From: Candidatus Rokuibacteriota bacterium
Lineage (GTDB): Bacteria; Methylomirabilota; Methylomirabilia; Rokubacteriales; CSP1-6
DNA: 64,000 nt
NCBI GenBank assembly: GCA_003220435.1
Contig: QHSL01000071.1
Span: 1 to 64,000, forward strand
Direction: 5' to 3'
Positions 7,709 to 15,315 of the stretch are shown in pieces. The position numbers and the translations under genes were made by a program. The notes under the pieces are model-generated. The model saw only the letters and a list, made by a program, of their open reading frames with translations. It did not search any database and was not told the origin of the DNA. How positions within the stretch are numbered: the stretch's first letter is position 1; every line of letters starts with the position of its first letter.

Positions 7709-8623
7709 GTGCGAGCGGAGCACGTCGTCATGGCGGGTGCGGTCCTGGCCCTGCTCGTTCTGGTGATGCTACCGCTGGCTTTCCTGGTCTGGGGCAGTGT
7801 GACCACCGGCGACGGCGTCACCCTCGCTCACTTCCGCGACGCGCTCAGCAGCCGGCTCTACCTGACCGCCCTCCGCAATTCGCTCGTCCTGGGCCTCTGG
7901 ACGGCGGTGTTGAGTATCGCCATCGGCCTGCCGCTTGCCTGGGTCGTGAGCCGGACGAACGCGCCGGCCCGGCGGTTCGTCCACCTGTCGGCGGTCGTGT
8001 CCTACCTCACGCCGCCGTTCCTGACGGATCGCGTTCGTGAACCTGTTCAGCCCGAACGCGGGCCTGGTCAACCGCTTCGTCCGCGACGTGCTCGGGCTGG
8101 ACGCGCTGACCTTCAACGTCTTCTCGATGGCCGGCCTCGTCCTCGTCACCGTGCCCCACACGTTCCCGTTCGTGTACCTGCTCACGGCGAGCGCCCTCGA
8201 GTCGGTCGACGCGTCCATGGAGGAGTCTACGTCCCGCTCGGGGTGCGCTCGGCCAACGCGGCGTTCCGCCAGATCGACCCGTCCCTGGAGGAGACCGCGC
8301 GGGTGACCGGCGCCGGGTGGCTGCGCACCTTCACGGCCGTCACGCTGCCGCTGGCGCGCCCGGGGCTCTTCGCCGGGTGGCTCCTCGTCTTCGTGCCGGC
8401 GCTCCAGGAGCTCTCCGCCTCGATCCTCCTCTTCAGCTCGGGCTCGATCACCCTCGCGGTCGCCGTCTACAACCTCTACGAGACCGGGGCGCTGGAGCCA
8501 GTGGCTGCTCTGGCCATCGTCACGATGCTGATCATCACCGCGGCGATCGCGCTCGCCGGCCGGCTCGGGCGGGGCTCGGCAAGTGTCCCGCGGCGGGGGA
8601 CCGGTCTAGAATCAGCCCAATGA
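7709..8623 (+). pseudogene. ABC transporter permease (iron/polyamine type), frame-disrupted and internally deleted
   Basis: Reads as a 304-codon open frame, but only its two ends make sense. Codons up to about 8030 encode the first half of an FbpB-type permease (helices and a SYLTPPFLT segment). From about 8030 to 8222 the true reading is in another frame: NLFSPNAGLVNRFV through FPFVYLLTASALESVDAS. At 8222 the original frame resumes with VPLGVRSANAAFRQIDPSLEE and LPLARPGLFAGWLLVF, which is the EAA loop of the second permease domain. Normal members have two full domains, about 560 residues. So roughly 250 residues between the first and second EAA loops are gone, and the frame changes twice. 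It heads a group that includes an intact ATPase gene at 9527. An assembly fault is the alternative to real decay. Confidence 0.82.
8607..8612 (+). promoter_or_regulatory. Candidate -10 box before a four-codon minigene
   Basis: TAGAAT, then 7 nt, then ATG at 8620. It lies inside the end of the permease frame. It has the same form and spacing as the box at 7696, and would give a message starting at the ATG of MKTL. Confidence 0.4.
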
Positions 8624-8634
8624 AGACACTCTGA
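8620..8634 (+). other. Possible four-codon leader minigene (MKTL)
   Basis: ATG at 8620 overlaps the permease stop (ATGA) and runs four codons to TGA at 8632. The GTG of the GNAT-Nudix gene follows one base later. A leaderless or coupled ribosome finishing here would be placed at that GTG, which has no ribosome site of its own. This is only an arrangement seen in the sequence; expression is not shown. Confidence 0.3.
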
Positions 8635-8635
8635 A

Positions 8636-9520
8636 GTGAACATCCGCGCGCTGCGCCCCTCCGATCGTCGCTGGGTCGCCGACGTGTTGACCGAGCACTT
8701 CGGCTCACCGCGAATCGTGTCCCGCGGTGTGCTGCACGACGGGCTTGTCCTGCCGGGGCTCGTGGCCGAGCAGGACAGCGCGCCGGTGGGGCTTCTGTTG
8801 CACCGCCTGGATCCCGATCAATGCGAGATCGTCGCGCTCATCGCCGTGCGTCGGCGCGAAGGAGTCGGCCGCCGCTTGATCGAAGCCGTGAGCGCGCTCG
8901 CGATCTCGGCCGGGAGCAACCGCCTCTGGCTCGCCACCACCAACGCCAATCGCGGCGCGCTCGAGTTCTATCGAGCGGTCGGCTGGAGCCAGGTGGCGGT
9001 TCACCGCGGGGCGATCCGCGAGGCGCGCCGTCTCAAACCCGAGATTCCACTCCATGACGCCGAGGGGATTCCAATCGAGGACGAGATCGAGCTCGAGCTC
9101 CGGCTGAAGCGGCGGTCGGACGCGGCGTTGCTCGAGTGCGTCACGTTCATGCTGGTGAGGAACCGGCACGTCCTGGCGGAGAAGCGAAAGCTGACCAAGC
9201 GCCTGGCTCCGGGAGCCATCGCGCTGCCCGGCGGGCACGTCGACGCGGGCGAGAGCCTCGAGCACGCGCTGCGCCGCGAGCTCGACGAAGAGCTCGGGAT
9301 CGTCGCCGAGCGCGTCCGCTACGTGTGCACGCTGCTGCATCTGGCCGAGGAGTTCCGCCGGCTGCACTACTACGCGGTGGAGAGCTGGCGGGGTGAAATC
9401 CTGAACCAGGAGGCGGACGAGCTCGTCTGGGTCCCGCTCGACGAGCCGCGTCTGCTCGATTTCGACGTGGACAGGACGGCGGTCAGGGAGTACCTGCGTG
9501 TCTACTCAGAGGGAACCTGA
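8636..9520 (+). CDS. GNAT acetyltransferase-Nudix hydrolase fusion
   Basis: A 294-residue cytoplasmic protein with two enzyme domains. Residues 1-125 are a GNAT N-acetyltransferase domain: the acetyl-CoA loop is VRRREGVGRRL (about 71-81), followed by NANRGALEFYRAVGW. Residues about 165-290 are a Nudix hydrolase domain with an intact Nudix box starting GGHVDAGESLEHALRREL and ending DEELGI (199-222), including the metal-binding glutamates. The Nudix substrate could be a nucleotide sugar, a dinucleotide or a damaged nucleotide; none can be chosen. The start is GTG at 8636, one base after the MKTL minigene. It sits between the broken permease and the intact ATPase, 6 bp before the latter. Confidence 0.88.
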   Translation: MNIRALRPSDRRWVADVLTEHFGSPRIVSRGVLHDGLVLPGLVAEQDSAPVGLLLHRLDPDQCEIVALIAVRRREGVGRRLIEAVSALAISAGSNRLWLATTNANRGALEFYRAVGWSQVAVHRGAIREARRLKPEIPLHDAEGIPIEDEIELELRLKRRSDAALLECVTFMLVRNRHVLAEKRKLTKRLAPGAIALPGGHVDAGESLEHALRRELDEELGIVAERVRYVCTLLHLAEEFRRLHYYAVESWRGEILNQEADELVWVPLDEPRLLDFDVDRTAVREYLRVYSEGT

Positions 9521-9526
9521 CGACCG

Positions 9527-10609
9527 ATGGCGGGGATCCGGATCGAGCGGGTGACGAAGCGCTTCGGCGCCGTCGCGGCCGTGCGCGATCTGAGCCTGGA
9601 GATCCACGACCACGAGTTCGTCACGCTCCTGGGCCCGAGCGGCTGCGGCAAGACCACGCTATTGAGAATGATCGCCGGCTTCGCGGCGCCCGACGAGGGC
9701 GCGATCCGAGTGGACGGCGTCGTCCTCTCGACACCTGCGAGCGTCATCCCTCCCGAGCGGCGCGGGATGGGTATGGTCTTCCAGAACTACGCCGTCTGGC
9801 CCCACAAGACCGTGTTCCAGAACGTCGCCTTCGGCCTCGAGGTGCGCAGGGTGGGCCGGACCGAGACGCGGTCGCGGGTGACGCGCGTGCTCGAGCTCGT
9901 CAACCTCGCGGGGCTGGAAGGACGCTTTCCGGGCCAGTTGAGCGGCGGCCAGCAGCAACAGGTGGCCCTGGCGCGGAGCCTGGTCGTGGAGCCGGGGATC
10001 CTGCTCCTCGACGAGCCGCTCTCGAACCTCGACGCGAAGCTCCGCGAGCGCATGCGCTGGGAGCTGAAGGAGCTGCAGCGGAGGACCGGCATCACGTTCG
10101 TCTACGTCACCCACGACCAGTCCGAGGCGATGGCGCTTTCCGACCGCATCGCCGTGATGCACCAGGGCGAGATCATGCAGCTCGGCGCCCCGCGCGTGGT
10201 CTACACGCGGCCCGCCAACCGCACCGTCGCTGACTTCATGGGCCTGGTCAACCTGATCCCGGCCAACGTCATCCGCGCCGCCGGCGACGAGAGCCTCGTG
10301 TCGGTTGGCGGCACGCATCCGGTCCCCGTCGCGCTCCCGGCGAGCGCGGCCGCCGGCCAGGCCGTGCACGTGGCGATCCGGCCGGAGAGCCTGAGGTTGA
10401 TCCCGTCGGCGTCCACGCCGGACGTTCAGGGGACGGTGCCGGCCAAGGTGGCGGAGGTGATGTTCCTCGGCAACATCGTGGATTGTCACGTGACGCTCGA
10501 CGACGGCACGCGCGTCTGCGTTCAGGCCGACCCGGGCGTCGTGCTCGAGGTGGGGCAGCCGGTCGGCGTACACTTCGACAGCCGTTCCAGCAGCGTGTTC
10601 GCGACCTGA
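9527..10609 (+). CDS. ABC transporter ATP-binding protein, FbpC/PotA type
   Basis: ATPase of an importer for iron(III), polyamines or similar, 360 residues. Walker A is GPSGCGKT (36-43), the Q-loop is MVFQNYAVW, the ABC signature LSGGQ is at 137-141, Walker B is LLLDE (158-162), and the switch histidine is in YVTHDQSEAMAL. The last 130 residues form a TOBE-type domain (AIRPESLRL). VFQNYAVWPHKTVFQNVAFGL is the subtype seen in FbpC and PotA relatives. All catalytic motifs are intact, although the permease gene two genes upstream is broken. This ATPase may serve another permease, or may be on its way to loss. Confidence 0.9.
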   Translation: MAGIRIERVTKRFGAVAAVRDLSLEIHDHEFVTLLGPSGCGKTTLLRMIAGFAAPDEGAIRVDGVVLSTPASVIPPERRGMGMVFQNYAVWPHKTVFQNVAFGLEVRRVGRTETRSRVTRVLELVNLAGLEGRFPGQLSGGQQQQVALARSLVVEPGILLLDEPLSNLDAKLRERMRWELKELQRRTGITFVYVTHDQSEAMALSDRIAVMHQGEIMQLGAPRVVYTRPANRTVADFMGLVNLIPANVIRAAGDESLVSVGGTHPVPVALPASAAAGQAVHVAIRPESLRLIPSASTPDVQGTVPAKVAEVMFLGNIVDCHVTLDDGTRVCVQADPGVVLEVGQPVGVHFDSRSSSVFAT

Positions 10610-10641
10610 GACGCGAGGCGAGCCGAGCGCCCGTCTTGTGG

Positions 10642-10666
10642 CAGAATCCGGCTAGGGGAGGCGACC
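10642..10666 (+). promoter_or_regulatory. Candidate promoter and ribosome site of the cupin gene
   Basis: CAGAAT at 10642-10647 with the expected start about 7 nt on, then GGGGAGGCGACC before the ATG at 10667. If so the 5' leader is about 12 nt and holds little more than the ribosome site. No clear -35 box. Confidence 0.35.
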
Positions 10667-11650
10667 ATGGCGGTGCAGACGACGCGGACGACGCGGACGG
10701 CCCACGAGATGGAAGAGTATTGCGCACGGTTGAGGGCGGCCGGGCTCGACGCCCCGTGGTCTCGGCCGGGGCCACTGATTCCGCCCAAGCCAACCGCGAC
10801 CCAGCCGCGCCACTGGCGGTGGCGCGACATCGAGCCGCTGCTGCGTGAGAGCAGCGAGTTCCTGAGCCCTCACCGCGGCGCCGAGCGGCGGGTGCTCCGG
10901 CTCCACAACCCGGGCGTCCCCGAGCGCACCGTGGCCCACAGCCTCGTCCTCGCGATCCAGTACCTGCTTCCGGGCGAAGTCGCGCCCGCGCATCGCCACT
11001 CGCCGACCGCGGTCAGGTTCATGCTCCACGGTGAAGGCGCCTTCACGACCGTCGACGGCCAGAAGTGCGCCATGAAGCCGGGGGATCTCGTGCTCACGCC
11101 GGGCATGGCGTGGCACGACCACGGCAACGAGGGCGGCGCGCCCGTCTACTGGATGGACATCCTCGACTGGCAGATCGTGCGCTTCCTCGAGAACCTGACG
11201 TTCGAGCCCTATCCCGACGACCAGCAGCCGGCGCTGCGGAGCCCCGGGCGCGACATCTATTTCCCGTGGAGCGAGACGTACGCGGCGCTGCTCCGGCGCG
11301 CCGAGCAGGCGCCCGATCCCTACGACGATGTCCTGCTCGAGTACCTCGATCCGGCGAGCAACTCGTCGCTCCGTCCGACTGTCGCGTGCTACCTCCAGCT
11401 CCTCCGTCCTGGGGTGCGCACTCGTGCCCATCGCGAGACGAGCTGCGCGGTCTATCGCGTGGTGCGGGGCCGGGGCGCCACGACCGTCGACGACCAGACC
11501 TTTGAGTGGGAGCCGGGAGACTTCTTCGTGATCCCGCCGCGGGCGCGCCACGCCCACGCGAATGCCGGGGCCGAGCCCGCGGTGCTCTTCACCGCGCAGG
11601 ACGTCCCGCTGCTCAAGCTGCTCAGGCTCTATCAGATGGAGCCGGCGTAG
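10667..11650 (+). CDS. Bicupin dioxygenase, gentisate 1,2-dioxygenase-like
   Basis: A 327-residue protein with two cupin barrels. The first carries the iron-site pattern PAHRHSPTAVRFMLHGEGAFT and a later MAWHDHGNEG histidine, matching gentisate 1,2-dioxygenase and 1-hydroxy-2-naphthoate dioxygenase, which open an aromatic ring with iron(II) and oxygen. The second cupin (RTRAHRETSCAVYRVVRGRG and PPRARHAHANAG) also keeps histidines. A strong ribosome site precedes the ATG at 10667. The next gene, 12 bp on, is an amidohydrolase; amidohydrolase_2 enzymes often act as decarboxylases in aromatic breakdown, so the pair could act in one route. The exact substrate is not determined. Confidence 0.85.
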   Translation: MAVQTTRTTRTAHEMEEYCARLRAAGLDAPWSRPGPLIPPKPTATQPRHWRWRDIEPLLRESSEFLSPHRGAERRVLRLHNPGVPERTVAHSLVLAIQYLLPGEVAPAHRHSPTAVRFMLHGEGAFTTVDGQKCAMKPGDLVLTPGMAWHDHGNEGGAPVYWMDILDWQIVRFLENLTFEPYPDDQQPALRSPGRDIYFPWSETYAALLRRAEQAPDPYDDVLLEYLDPASNSSLRPTVACYLQLLRPGVRTRAHRETSCAVYRVVRGRGATTVDDQTFEWEPGDFFVIPPRARHAHANAGAEPAVLFTAQDVPLLKLLRLYQMEPA

Positions 11651-11662
11651 AGGAGGACTTCC

Positions 11663-12886
11663 ATGGCACGCGCGGGTTACCGGATATTCGATGCCGACAC
11701 CCACATCATCGAGGCTGCGGAACCGATCGAGGCCTATCTCTCGGCCGGTGACAAGGCCAAGCTGGCTTCCCTCGGACCTCTGATCGGGCGGGTCCCGGGC
11801 AAAGGCGGGGTGTCCCGGTATCGCGTCGGCAAGCGCCCCGAGCTCAATCGCCTCCTCGGATCTCGCGACAGCGTGCCTCCGGCCGACTCGATCGCCCGCG
11901 GCCTCAAGGACGGCGGGACGCCGTGGGACGTTCGATGGCAGGGGCCGCCGTTCCCCGACGACCGCGTGAACTTCGACTCGCACGCACGCATCAGGGACAT
12001 GGACATCGAGGGCGTCGACGTGAACATGGTCCTGCCGTCGGGAGGGCTCGCGGCGTTCAGCGGCCTCGATGACGTCGGGGTCGAGATGATGATGTACCAG
12101 GCGTATCACCGCTTCCTCAAGGAATACTGCACGCCGTACCCGGACCGGCTCACGAGCGTCCTCCACGTGACGGTCCGCGACGTTCCCGGATCCGTCGCCG
12201 AGATCCGCCGCTGCGGCAAGGAGACGTGGCCGGTCGGCGTCTTCCCGGTGTGCCCGCCCGGGATGACCCTCGACGATCCTGACTGGAATCCCATCTGGGC
12301 CGCGGCGCAGGAACACGACCTCACCGTGGTGATCCATTCCTTCACGATGTCGATCCCGTATCCGCCGGGCATGTGGGACAACTGGAACAACATGTTCCTG
12401 GTGCGCTCCGCCAGCCACGTGTGGAACGCCCAGCGCAACATGGCCGCGCTCATCGGCTCCGGCGTGTTCGACCGGTTTCCCGAGCTCCGCTTGACCTCGC
12501 TGGAGTGCGGTCACGGGTGGCTCGCGTTCTGGGCTTCGCGACTCGACGAGCAGGCCGAGATGAGCCAGCACGCGCTGCCGCGCCTCAAGCGGAAGCCGAG
12601 CGAGTACATCCGCGGGCCACAATATTTCCAGAGCATCCAGCTGCACGAGGGCGAGCTGTCGCTGCGCCAGGCCATCGAGGCCATCGGCGAGGACACGCTG
12701 ATGTTCGCGACGGACTACCCGCACTCGGAGAGCTGGTTCCCGAAGTCGGTCGACGCGGTGCTGAAGTGGACGACGATTCCGGAGAGCGCCCGGCGCAAGC
12801 TCCTGTGGGAGAACGCCGTCCACTGCTACCGGCGCTATAGCGGCTACAAGTCTGCGGTCGTCGAGCCGGCAACCGCGGCTCGCTGA
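11663..12886 (+). CDS. Amidohydrolase_2 family metal-dependent hydrolase or decarboxylase
   Basis: TIM-barrel enzyme of 407 residues (PF04909). It starts with the family opening YRIFDADTHIIE, whose acidic and histidine residues hold the metal, and has VVIHSF, LECGHGWLAFW and FATDYPHSESW in order, the last giving the catalytic aspartate. Members hydrolyse C-N bonds or decarboxylate aromatic acids such as gamma-resorcylate or ACMS. GAGGAGGACTTCC precedes the ATG at 11663, 12 bp after the cupin dioxygenase stop, so the two are co-transcribed. A role in aromatic degradation is an inference from that pairing. Confidence 0.87.
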   Translation: MARAGYRIFDADTHIIEAAEPIEAYLSAGDKAKLASLGPLIGRVPGKGGVSRYRVGKRPELNRLLGSRDSVPPADSIARGLKDGGTPWDVRWQGPPFPDDRVNFDSHARIRDMDIEGVDVNMVLPSGGLAAFSGLDDVGVEMMMYQAYHRFLKEYCTPYPDRLTSVLHVTVRDVPGSVAEIRRCGKETWPVGVFPVCPPGMTLDDPDWNPIWAAAQEHDLTVVIHSFTMSIPYPPGMWDNWNNMFLVRSASHVWNAQRNMAALIGSGVFDRFPELRLTSLECGHGWLAFWASRLDEQAEMSQHALPRLKRKPSEYIRGPQYFQSIQLHEGELSLRQAIEAIGEDTLMFATDYPHSESWFPKSVDAVLKWTTIPESARRKLLWENAVHCYRRYSGYKSAVVEPATAAR

Positions 12887-12941
12887 CCGGCGGATCCAGG
12901 ACCGGCGACTTCGGAGACCGGGGGGCCCGGAGACCGTCCCG

Positions 12942-13028
12942 CTACTTGGCGGTGATCCAGCCCGCGATACGCTCGACCACCTGACGCTCGATCCCGTTGT
13001 AGCCGTGATACGCGAAGGCCTCAGACAC
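12942..13028 (-). pseudogene. C-terminal fragment of a lost enzyme gene
   Basis: Reading to TAG at 12942, the minus strand gives VSEAFAYHGYNGIERQVV followed by ERIAGWITAK and stop; the frame is closed by a stop at 13041. This looks like the amphipathic tail of an enzyme, perhaps an alpha/beta hydrolase, rather than a whole gene. It overlaps the end of the downstream-reading MDR gene by 8 nt, so the rest was presumably removed when that gene arrived or by deletion. Family assignment is tentative. Confidence 0.4.
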
Positions 13029-14085
13029 GAATGACGACCTTCAGGGCGTTGTCGGTCCGCGCCGTGTAGGCGTGGAACGCGTCGTTGATCTCGTCGAGCC
13101 TGAAGTGGTGGGTGATGATCGGGTCGGCCAGGATCTTGCCCGCGCTCATGAGCGCGAGCGAGCGCCCGCAGTTCATCCCGCCTTCGCCGCGCGCCGCGTA
13201 GATGCGCACGTTCGAGCGCACGGCCAGGTTCATGTCGACCTGGATGGGGCCCGTGTACCAGGCGACCACGCCGATGCGGCCTCCGCGCTTGACGTTCTCC
13301 AGCGCCTCCTGCATCGACGTGGGCCCGCCCGCGCACTCCAGCACCGCGTCGGCACCGTGGCCCCCGGTGATCTGGCGCACGCGCTCGGCGAGGTTCTCGT
13401 TGCGCACGTTGATCGTGACGTCGGCGCCCAGCGTTTTACCGACGGCCAGGCGCGAGTCGCGGGTCCCGGTCAAGATCACACGCGCGGCGCCGAGGGCCTT
13501 GCAGAGCTGGACGGCGATGAGCCCGATGGGGCCGGGGCCCTGCACGAGCACGGTCTCGCCGGCGACGTAGCCGCCCATCAGGTCGATCGCCCAGAGGGGC
13601 GAGGCCGCCGTGGTCACCATGCACGCCTGCTCGAAGGTCAGGTTGTCGGGCAACCGATAGAGGGTGTTGATGTGGTTCACGGCGTACTCGGCGAAGCCGC
13701 CGTCGCAGGTGAGGCCCTTGGCGCGATGGCCCTTCGAGACGTCGCCGTAGTTCAGGCACGACGTGTACCAGCCCTTGATGCAGTTCTCGCATCGCTCGCA
13801 GCCCTTGTGCACCTCGACCGCGACGCGGTCGCCCACCTGGAACTCGTCGACGCCGGGCCCGAGCGCGGCCACCGTGCCCGCGTACTCGTGACCCATCACG
13901 AACTGGCCGGCGGGCTGGCCCTGGAGCGTGCGGTGGAGCACCTTCACGTCGGTGCCGCAGATCGACGCGACCTCGACCTTCAGTCTCACTTCGCCCGGGC
14001 CCGGCTCGGGCCGGGGCCAGGGCTGGACGCGCATGTCGTCGGCTCCGTGCAGGACGACGGCTTTCATGTCGGCGGACGTCGGCAT
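13021..14085 (-). CDS. Zinc-dependent medium-chain alcohol dehydrogenase
   Basis: MDR-superfamily dehydrogenase of 354 residues that oxidises an alcohol or polyol with NAD(P). The catalytic zinc site is seen in ICGTD and GHEYAGT, the structural zinc site in CERCENCIKGWYTSC, and the nucleotide loop in VQGPGPIGLIAVQL. The sequence is closest in feel to sorbitol/threonine dehydrogenase-like members, but the substrate is open. GGGAGGTTCCCC precedes the ATG at 14085. It is divergent from an alpha/beta hydrolase gene 50 bp away. A second in-frame ATG (MKAVVL) six codons in is the other possible start. Confidence 0.88.
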   Translation of the reverse strand: MPTSADMKAVVLHGADDMRVQPWPRPEPGPGEVRLKVEVASICGTDVKVLHRTLQGQPAGQFVMGHEYAGTVAALGPGVDEFQVGDRVAVEVHKGCERCENCIKGWYTSCLNYGDVSKGHRAKGLTCDGGFAEYAVNHINTLYRLPDNLTFEQACMVTTAASPLWAIDLMGGYVAGETVLVQGPGPIGLIAVQLCKALGAARVILTGTRDSRLAVGKTLGADVTINVRNENLAERVRQITGGHGADAVLECAGGPTSMQEALENVKRGGRIGVVAWYTGPIQVDMNLAVRSNVRIYAARGEGGMNCGRSLALMSAGKILADPIITHHFRLDEINDAFHAYTARTDNALKVVIRV

Positions 14086-14135
14086 GGGGAACCTCCCGCC
14101 TGGACGGTATCATAGGGCCCGCGAGGACAAAGCCC

Positions 14136-15053
14136 ATGACCGCGGAACCCAGCATCGTTGGACGCGAGCACTGGACCCACAAGGCCGACATCCGGCTCTT
14201 CCTCTGGGAAAAGGCGGCGGGTGCTTCGGCGGGGCCGCGCGGCACCGTCCTCTTCGTCCACGGCTCGTCGATGGCCTCGACGCCCACCTTCGATCTTCAG
14301 GTGCCCGGGCGAACGGATTCCTCCGCGATGGATCACTTCGCGCGGCTCGGATACGACACGTGGTGCGTGGACATGGAGGGCTACGGCCGCTCCGACAAGC
14401 ATCGCGCGATCAACTCGGACATCGCCACCGGGGCCGACGATCTCGAGGCGGCGACGGACTACATTCGCTCGGTTCGCGGAGTCGAATCGTTCCTGACGTA
14501 CGGCATCTCGTCCGGCGCGCTGCGCGCGGCCCTCTTCGCCCAGCGGCATCCCGAGCGCGTGCGGCGCCTGGCGCTCGACGCGTTCGTGTGGACGGGGCAG
14601 GGAAGCCCCACGCTGGCCGAGCGCACGAAGCGCCTGCCCGAATACCGGAGCAAGCACCGCCGCCCGATCGACCGCGCCTTCGTGCGCAGCATCTTCACGC
14701 GCGATCATCCGGGGACGGCCGACGACGAGACCGTTGCGGCCTTCGCCGACGCGATCCTGGCCCTGGACGACTCCGTGCCAACCGGCACCTACGTGGACAT
14801 GTGCGCGCACCTTCCGCTCGTGGACCCGGCCCGCATCACCGCGCCGACGATCATCATGCGCGTCCAGTACGACTGCATCGCGAGCTTCGAAGACCTCGTC
14901 GAGTTTTTCAGGCTGCTTCCGAACCCGGACAAGCAGTTCGCCGTCATGCCCGGGATCGCCCACGCGAGCTTCCAGCAGAAGAACTACCGGATCCCGTACC
15001 ACATCCTGCACAGCTTCTTCAGCCAGCCCGCCCCGATCTACCGGGGGGACTGA
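14136..15053 (+). CDS. Alpha/beta hydrolase fold protein
   Basis: A 305-residue cytoplasmic hydrolase. The oxyanion strand is VLFVHGSSMAS, the nucleophile elbow is GISSG (serine in YGISSGALRAALF), a late acidic residue lies near MRVQYDCIASFED and the histidine is in PGIAHASFQQ. Substrate unknown; the family covers esterases, C-C hydrolases and haloalkane dehalogenases. A TATCAT box about 25 nt upstream and GAGGACAAAGCCC before the ATG suggest its own promoter and ribosome site. It is divergent from the MDR dehydrogenase and is followed after 20 bp by the remnant of a binding-protein gene. Confidence 0.87.
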   Translation: MTAEPSIVGREHWTHKADIRLFLWEKAAGASAGPRGTVLFVHGSSMASTPTFDLQVPGRTDSSAMDHFARLGYDTWCVDMEGYGRSDKHRAINSDIATGADDLEAATDYIRSVRGVESFLTYGISSGALRAALFAQRHPERVRRLALDAFVWTGQGSPTLAERTKRLPEYRSKHRRPIDRAFVRSIFTRDHPGTADDETVAAFADAILALDDSVPTGTYVDMCAHLPLVDPARITAPTIIMRVQYDCIASFEDLVEFFRLLPNPDKQFAVMPGIAHASFQQKNYRIPYHILHSFFSQPAPIYRGD

Positions 15054-15073
15054 GCGATACGAGGGAGGACCGA

Positions 15074-15279
15074 GTGACTCGGACGCTGACGATTGCCTGC
15101 GTCGCCCTGCTCCTGCTGGCCGCCACCGCGAGCGCCCAGACGACGCCGTTCACGCCCGATCCCGTCGATCTCGCCGCCGCCAAGAAGGAGGGCGGCGTCA
15201 CCTGGTACACCTCGACTACGACCAGATCGAGAAGGATGCCAAGAGCCTCAAGGCCCGGTTCAACGAGATCTTCCAGTAG
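15074..15279 (+). pseudogene. Iron-type ABC substrate-binding protein gene with most of its middle deleted
   Basis: A GTG at 15074, after GGGAGGACCGA, starts a signal peptide (VTRTLTIACVALLLLAATA, ending SAQ) and the typical mature opening AAKKEGGVTWYTS of an Fbp-type binding protein. Within a few codons the text jumps to the family's C-terminal end in a different frame: DYDQIEKDAKSLKARF, then NEIFQ and TAG at 15277. About 300 residues are therefore missing between roughly 15205 and 15215, and the join is out of frame. The product would have no binding lobes. It is a clear gene remnant, or a local assembly deletion. Confidence 0.85.
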
Positions 15280-15281
15280 GG

Positions 15282-15309
15282 GAGAGGGGCGACGGGCGCC
15301 GCCCCTCTC
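15282..15309. terminator. Hairpin between converging genes
   Basis: A perfect 10-bp stem, GAGAGGGGCG (15282-15291) and CGCCCCTCTC (15300-15309), with an 8-nt loop. It lies 2 bp after the remnant's stop and 6 bp before the stop of the opposing cyclase gene, so it could end transcription both ways. No T run follows on either strand, so it is not a classical intrinsic terminator. Confidence 0.5.
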
Positions 15310-15315
15310 GTCACC

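Noticed and set aside
12887-12941. GGGGGGCCCGG stretch as a terminator after the amidohydrolase gene
   Set aside because: No stem of useful length can be formed with a sensible loop and no T run follows.
10652-13336. A long open minus-strand frame opposite the cupin and amidohydrolase genes
   Set aside because: Arg/His/Pro-rich composition and no domains; it mirrors the codons of the two real plus-strand genes.
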